A stretch of 14,740 bases of DNA. Origin: a bacterium (GTDB lineage Bacteria > UBP14 > UBA6098 > JAFGQG01). The translations under genes and the position numbers were made by a program. Where the stretch lies: contig JAFGGQ010000071.1 of NCBI GenBank assembly GCA_016930435.1, positions 1-14,740 on the forward strand, read 5' to 3'. The first letter of the stretch is position 1. Each line of letters opens with the position of its first letter. Below the pieces are notes generated by a model. The model saw only the letters and a list, made by a program, of their open reading frames with translations, did no database searches and was not told the DNA's origin. Below are positions 13,817 to 14,740 of this stretch, in pieces.

Positions 13817-14638
13817 ATGCCTCAGATCAGAGAATTAATCCTGAAAGATAAGATCGAGATACCACCCAAACGTGAAAATGTATGGAAGGTGATCGTATAT
13901 TCGGTACTCTCGGTCGCCTTCGCGGTATTTTTCGCCTGGTCCTTCATCCGGGTAAATTTTTCTATACCCGATCTAATCCAGGGATTACCCAATATTCCCC
14001 AGATATTCAAAGCCATGTTCAAACCCGATTTTCATATTATGATCAACAGGGTTCTGCCGGAACTTCTGATAACCATCTGCACAGCGCTGGTGGGTACTTT
14101 CTTTGCCGCACTGGTCGCTTTTCCGCTGAGTTTTATGGCTTCATCCAATATAGTCAATAAAAAACTGGCCCGGGTGATCAATTTTCTCTTTAACCTGGAC
14201 CGCTCTATCGACGTACTTATTTACGCTCTCATCTTCGTTGTAGCTGTTGGATTGGGGCCGTTTGCCGGCATGCTCGCACTGGCTGTCCACTCTGTCGGAA
14301 TGCTGGGAAAACTGTACGCCGGATCCATCGAGGAAATAGATAAGGGCCAGGTTGAAGCCCTGGTAGCAGCAGGAGCATCTAAAATGGAGATCATAAGATG
14401 GGCTGTGATCCCTCAGATTATACCATCATTCATCAATTTCACCCTCTACCGCTTCGAACTCAATGTCCGGGTGGGCGTGGTACTGGGATTGGTCGGTGGG
14501 GGCGGAATAGGAGCACTGCTTATCCAGTATATGGCAAATTTCGATTACTCCAAAGTAGGAACTATCCTCATCACTATCCTTGTGATCGTAATGGTCATTG
14601 AATTTACATCCTCCAAACTGCGCAAACAGGTCATTTAA
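13817..14638 (+). CDS. phnE: PhnE-like phosphonate ABC transporter permease
   Basis: A 273-residue membrane protein with about six membrane segments (first about 23-45). The permease EAA loop, which docks to the ATPase, is EALVAAGASKMEIIRWAVIP at 180-199, and the motif LNVRVGVVLGLVGGGGIG near 215-232 is the usual PhnE C-terminal segment. AAGGA (13803-13807) lies nine bases before the ATG. The 44-base gap to phnC holds a small hairpin CCGGT-ACA-ACCGG. Some organisms have a second PhnE; if so here, it would lie beyond the window. Confidence 0.9.
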   Translation: MPQIRELILKDKIEIPPKRENVWKVIVYSVLSVAFAVFFAWSFIRVNFSIPDLIQGLPNIPQIFKAMFKPDFHIMINRVLPELLITICTALVGTFFAALVAFPLSFMASSNIVNKKLARVINFLFNLDRSIDVLIYALIFVVAVGLGPFAGMLALAVHSVGMLGKLYAGSIEEIDKGQVEALVAAGASKMEIIRWAVIPQIIPSFINFTLYRFELNVRVGVVLGLVGGGGIGALLIQYMANFDYSKVGTILITILVIVMVIEFTSSKLRKQVI

Positions 14639-14726
14639 ACGTTCTAATATCAACTTGTTATGTGACATCAAATTTGAAAGAACATTTTTCTACAATTAAA
14701 ATATCCAAATAGAAATGGAGAAAATT

Positions 14727-14740
14727 ATGATATACGAAAA
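14727..14740 (+). CDS. Start of a further gene, cut by the window end
   Basis: ATG 14727 has GGAG (14717-14720) six bases upstream and reads MIYE before the window ends. Same strand as phnE and 88 bases after it, so it may belong to the phn operon. Too little is present to name it. Confidence 0.4.

Overview
The window looks like chromosomal DNA of an uncultured bacterium, probably of the Fibrobacteres-Chlorobi-Bacteroidetes (FCB) superphylum or a related candidate phylum such as Cloacimonadota. The main clue is a secreted protein with a C-terminal Fibrobacter succinogenes major paralogous (FISUMP) domain and an N-terminal QGKLTD-type domain. Most genes have AAGGA-like ribosome binding sites. 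The taxonomic call is an inference. No rRNA, tRNA, CRISPR array or intact insertion sequence was seen.

Left part (1-2095): the 3' part of an AAA-type ATPase gene is followed one base later by a RloB-family gene. The pair matches the AbiLi/AbiLii (RloA/RloB-like) abortive-infection layout and is visibly AT-richer than the right half. It is followed by about 400 bases of hairpins, a REP-like palindrome and an orphan coiled-coil tail. Middle part (2096-5320, minus strand): the secreted Ig-like/FISUMP protein, whose 5' region carries a 12-codon leader ORF with its Shine-Dalgarno in a long hairpin, and a multipass ArsB/CitMHS-type transporter. The 868-base gap 5321-6188 holds a possible 40-aa gene with its own promoter, two inverted repeats, and a promoter-leader-terminator module pointing right.

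Right part (6189-14638, plus strand): a heterodimeric type I ABC exporter pair (BmrC/BmrD-like), a possible 45-aa protein, and a two-NBD ABC-F protein. These are followed, behind a separate candidate promoter, by a phnD-phnC-phnE phosphonate/phosphite importer. The two exporter halves have complementary NBD defects: Asp for the catalytic Glu in the first, and LSTGE for LSGGQ in the second. Together they would make one working and one degenerate ATP site, as known for heterodimeric exporters.

The most interesting part is the leader at about 5849-6148. It has a near-consensus promoter, a Shine-Dalgarno in a hairpin loop, a 31-codon ORF overlapping mutually exclusive stems, and an intrinsic terminator whose 5' arm can instead pair with the end of the ORF. 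This is the expected form of a ribosome-monitored attenuator in front of an exporter plus ABC-F cassette, comparable in layout to bmrB-bmrCD of Bacillus subtilis. Two tiny ORFs before the ABC-F gene, the first encoding repeated Lys-Leu, may be a second leader. The regulatory model is inferred from base pairing read by eye and has not been computed.
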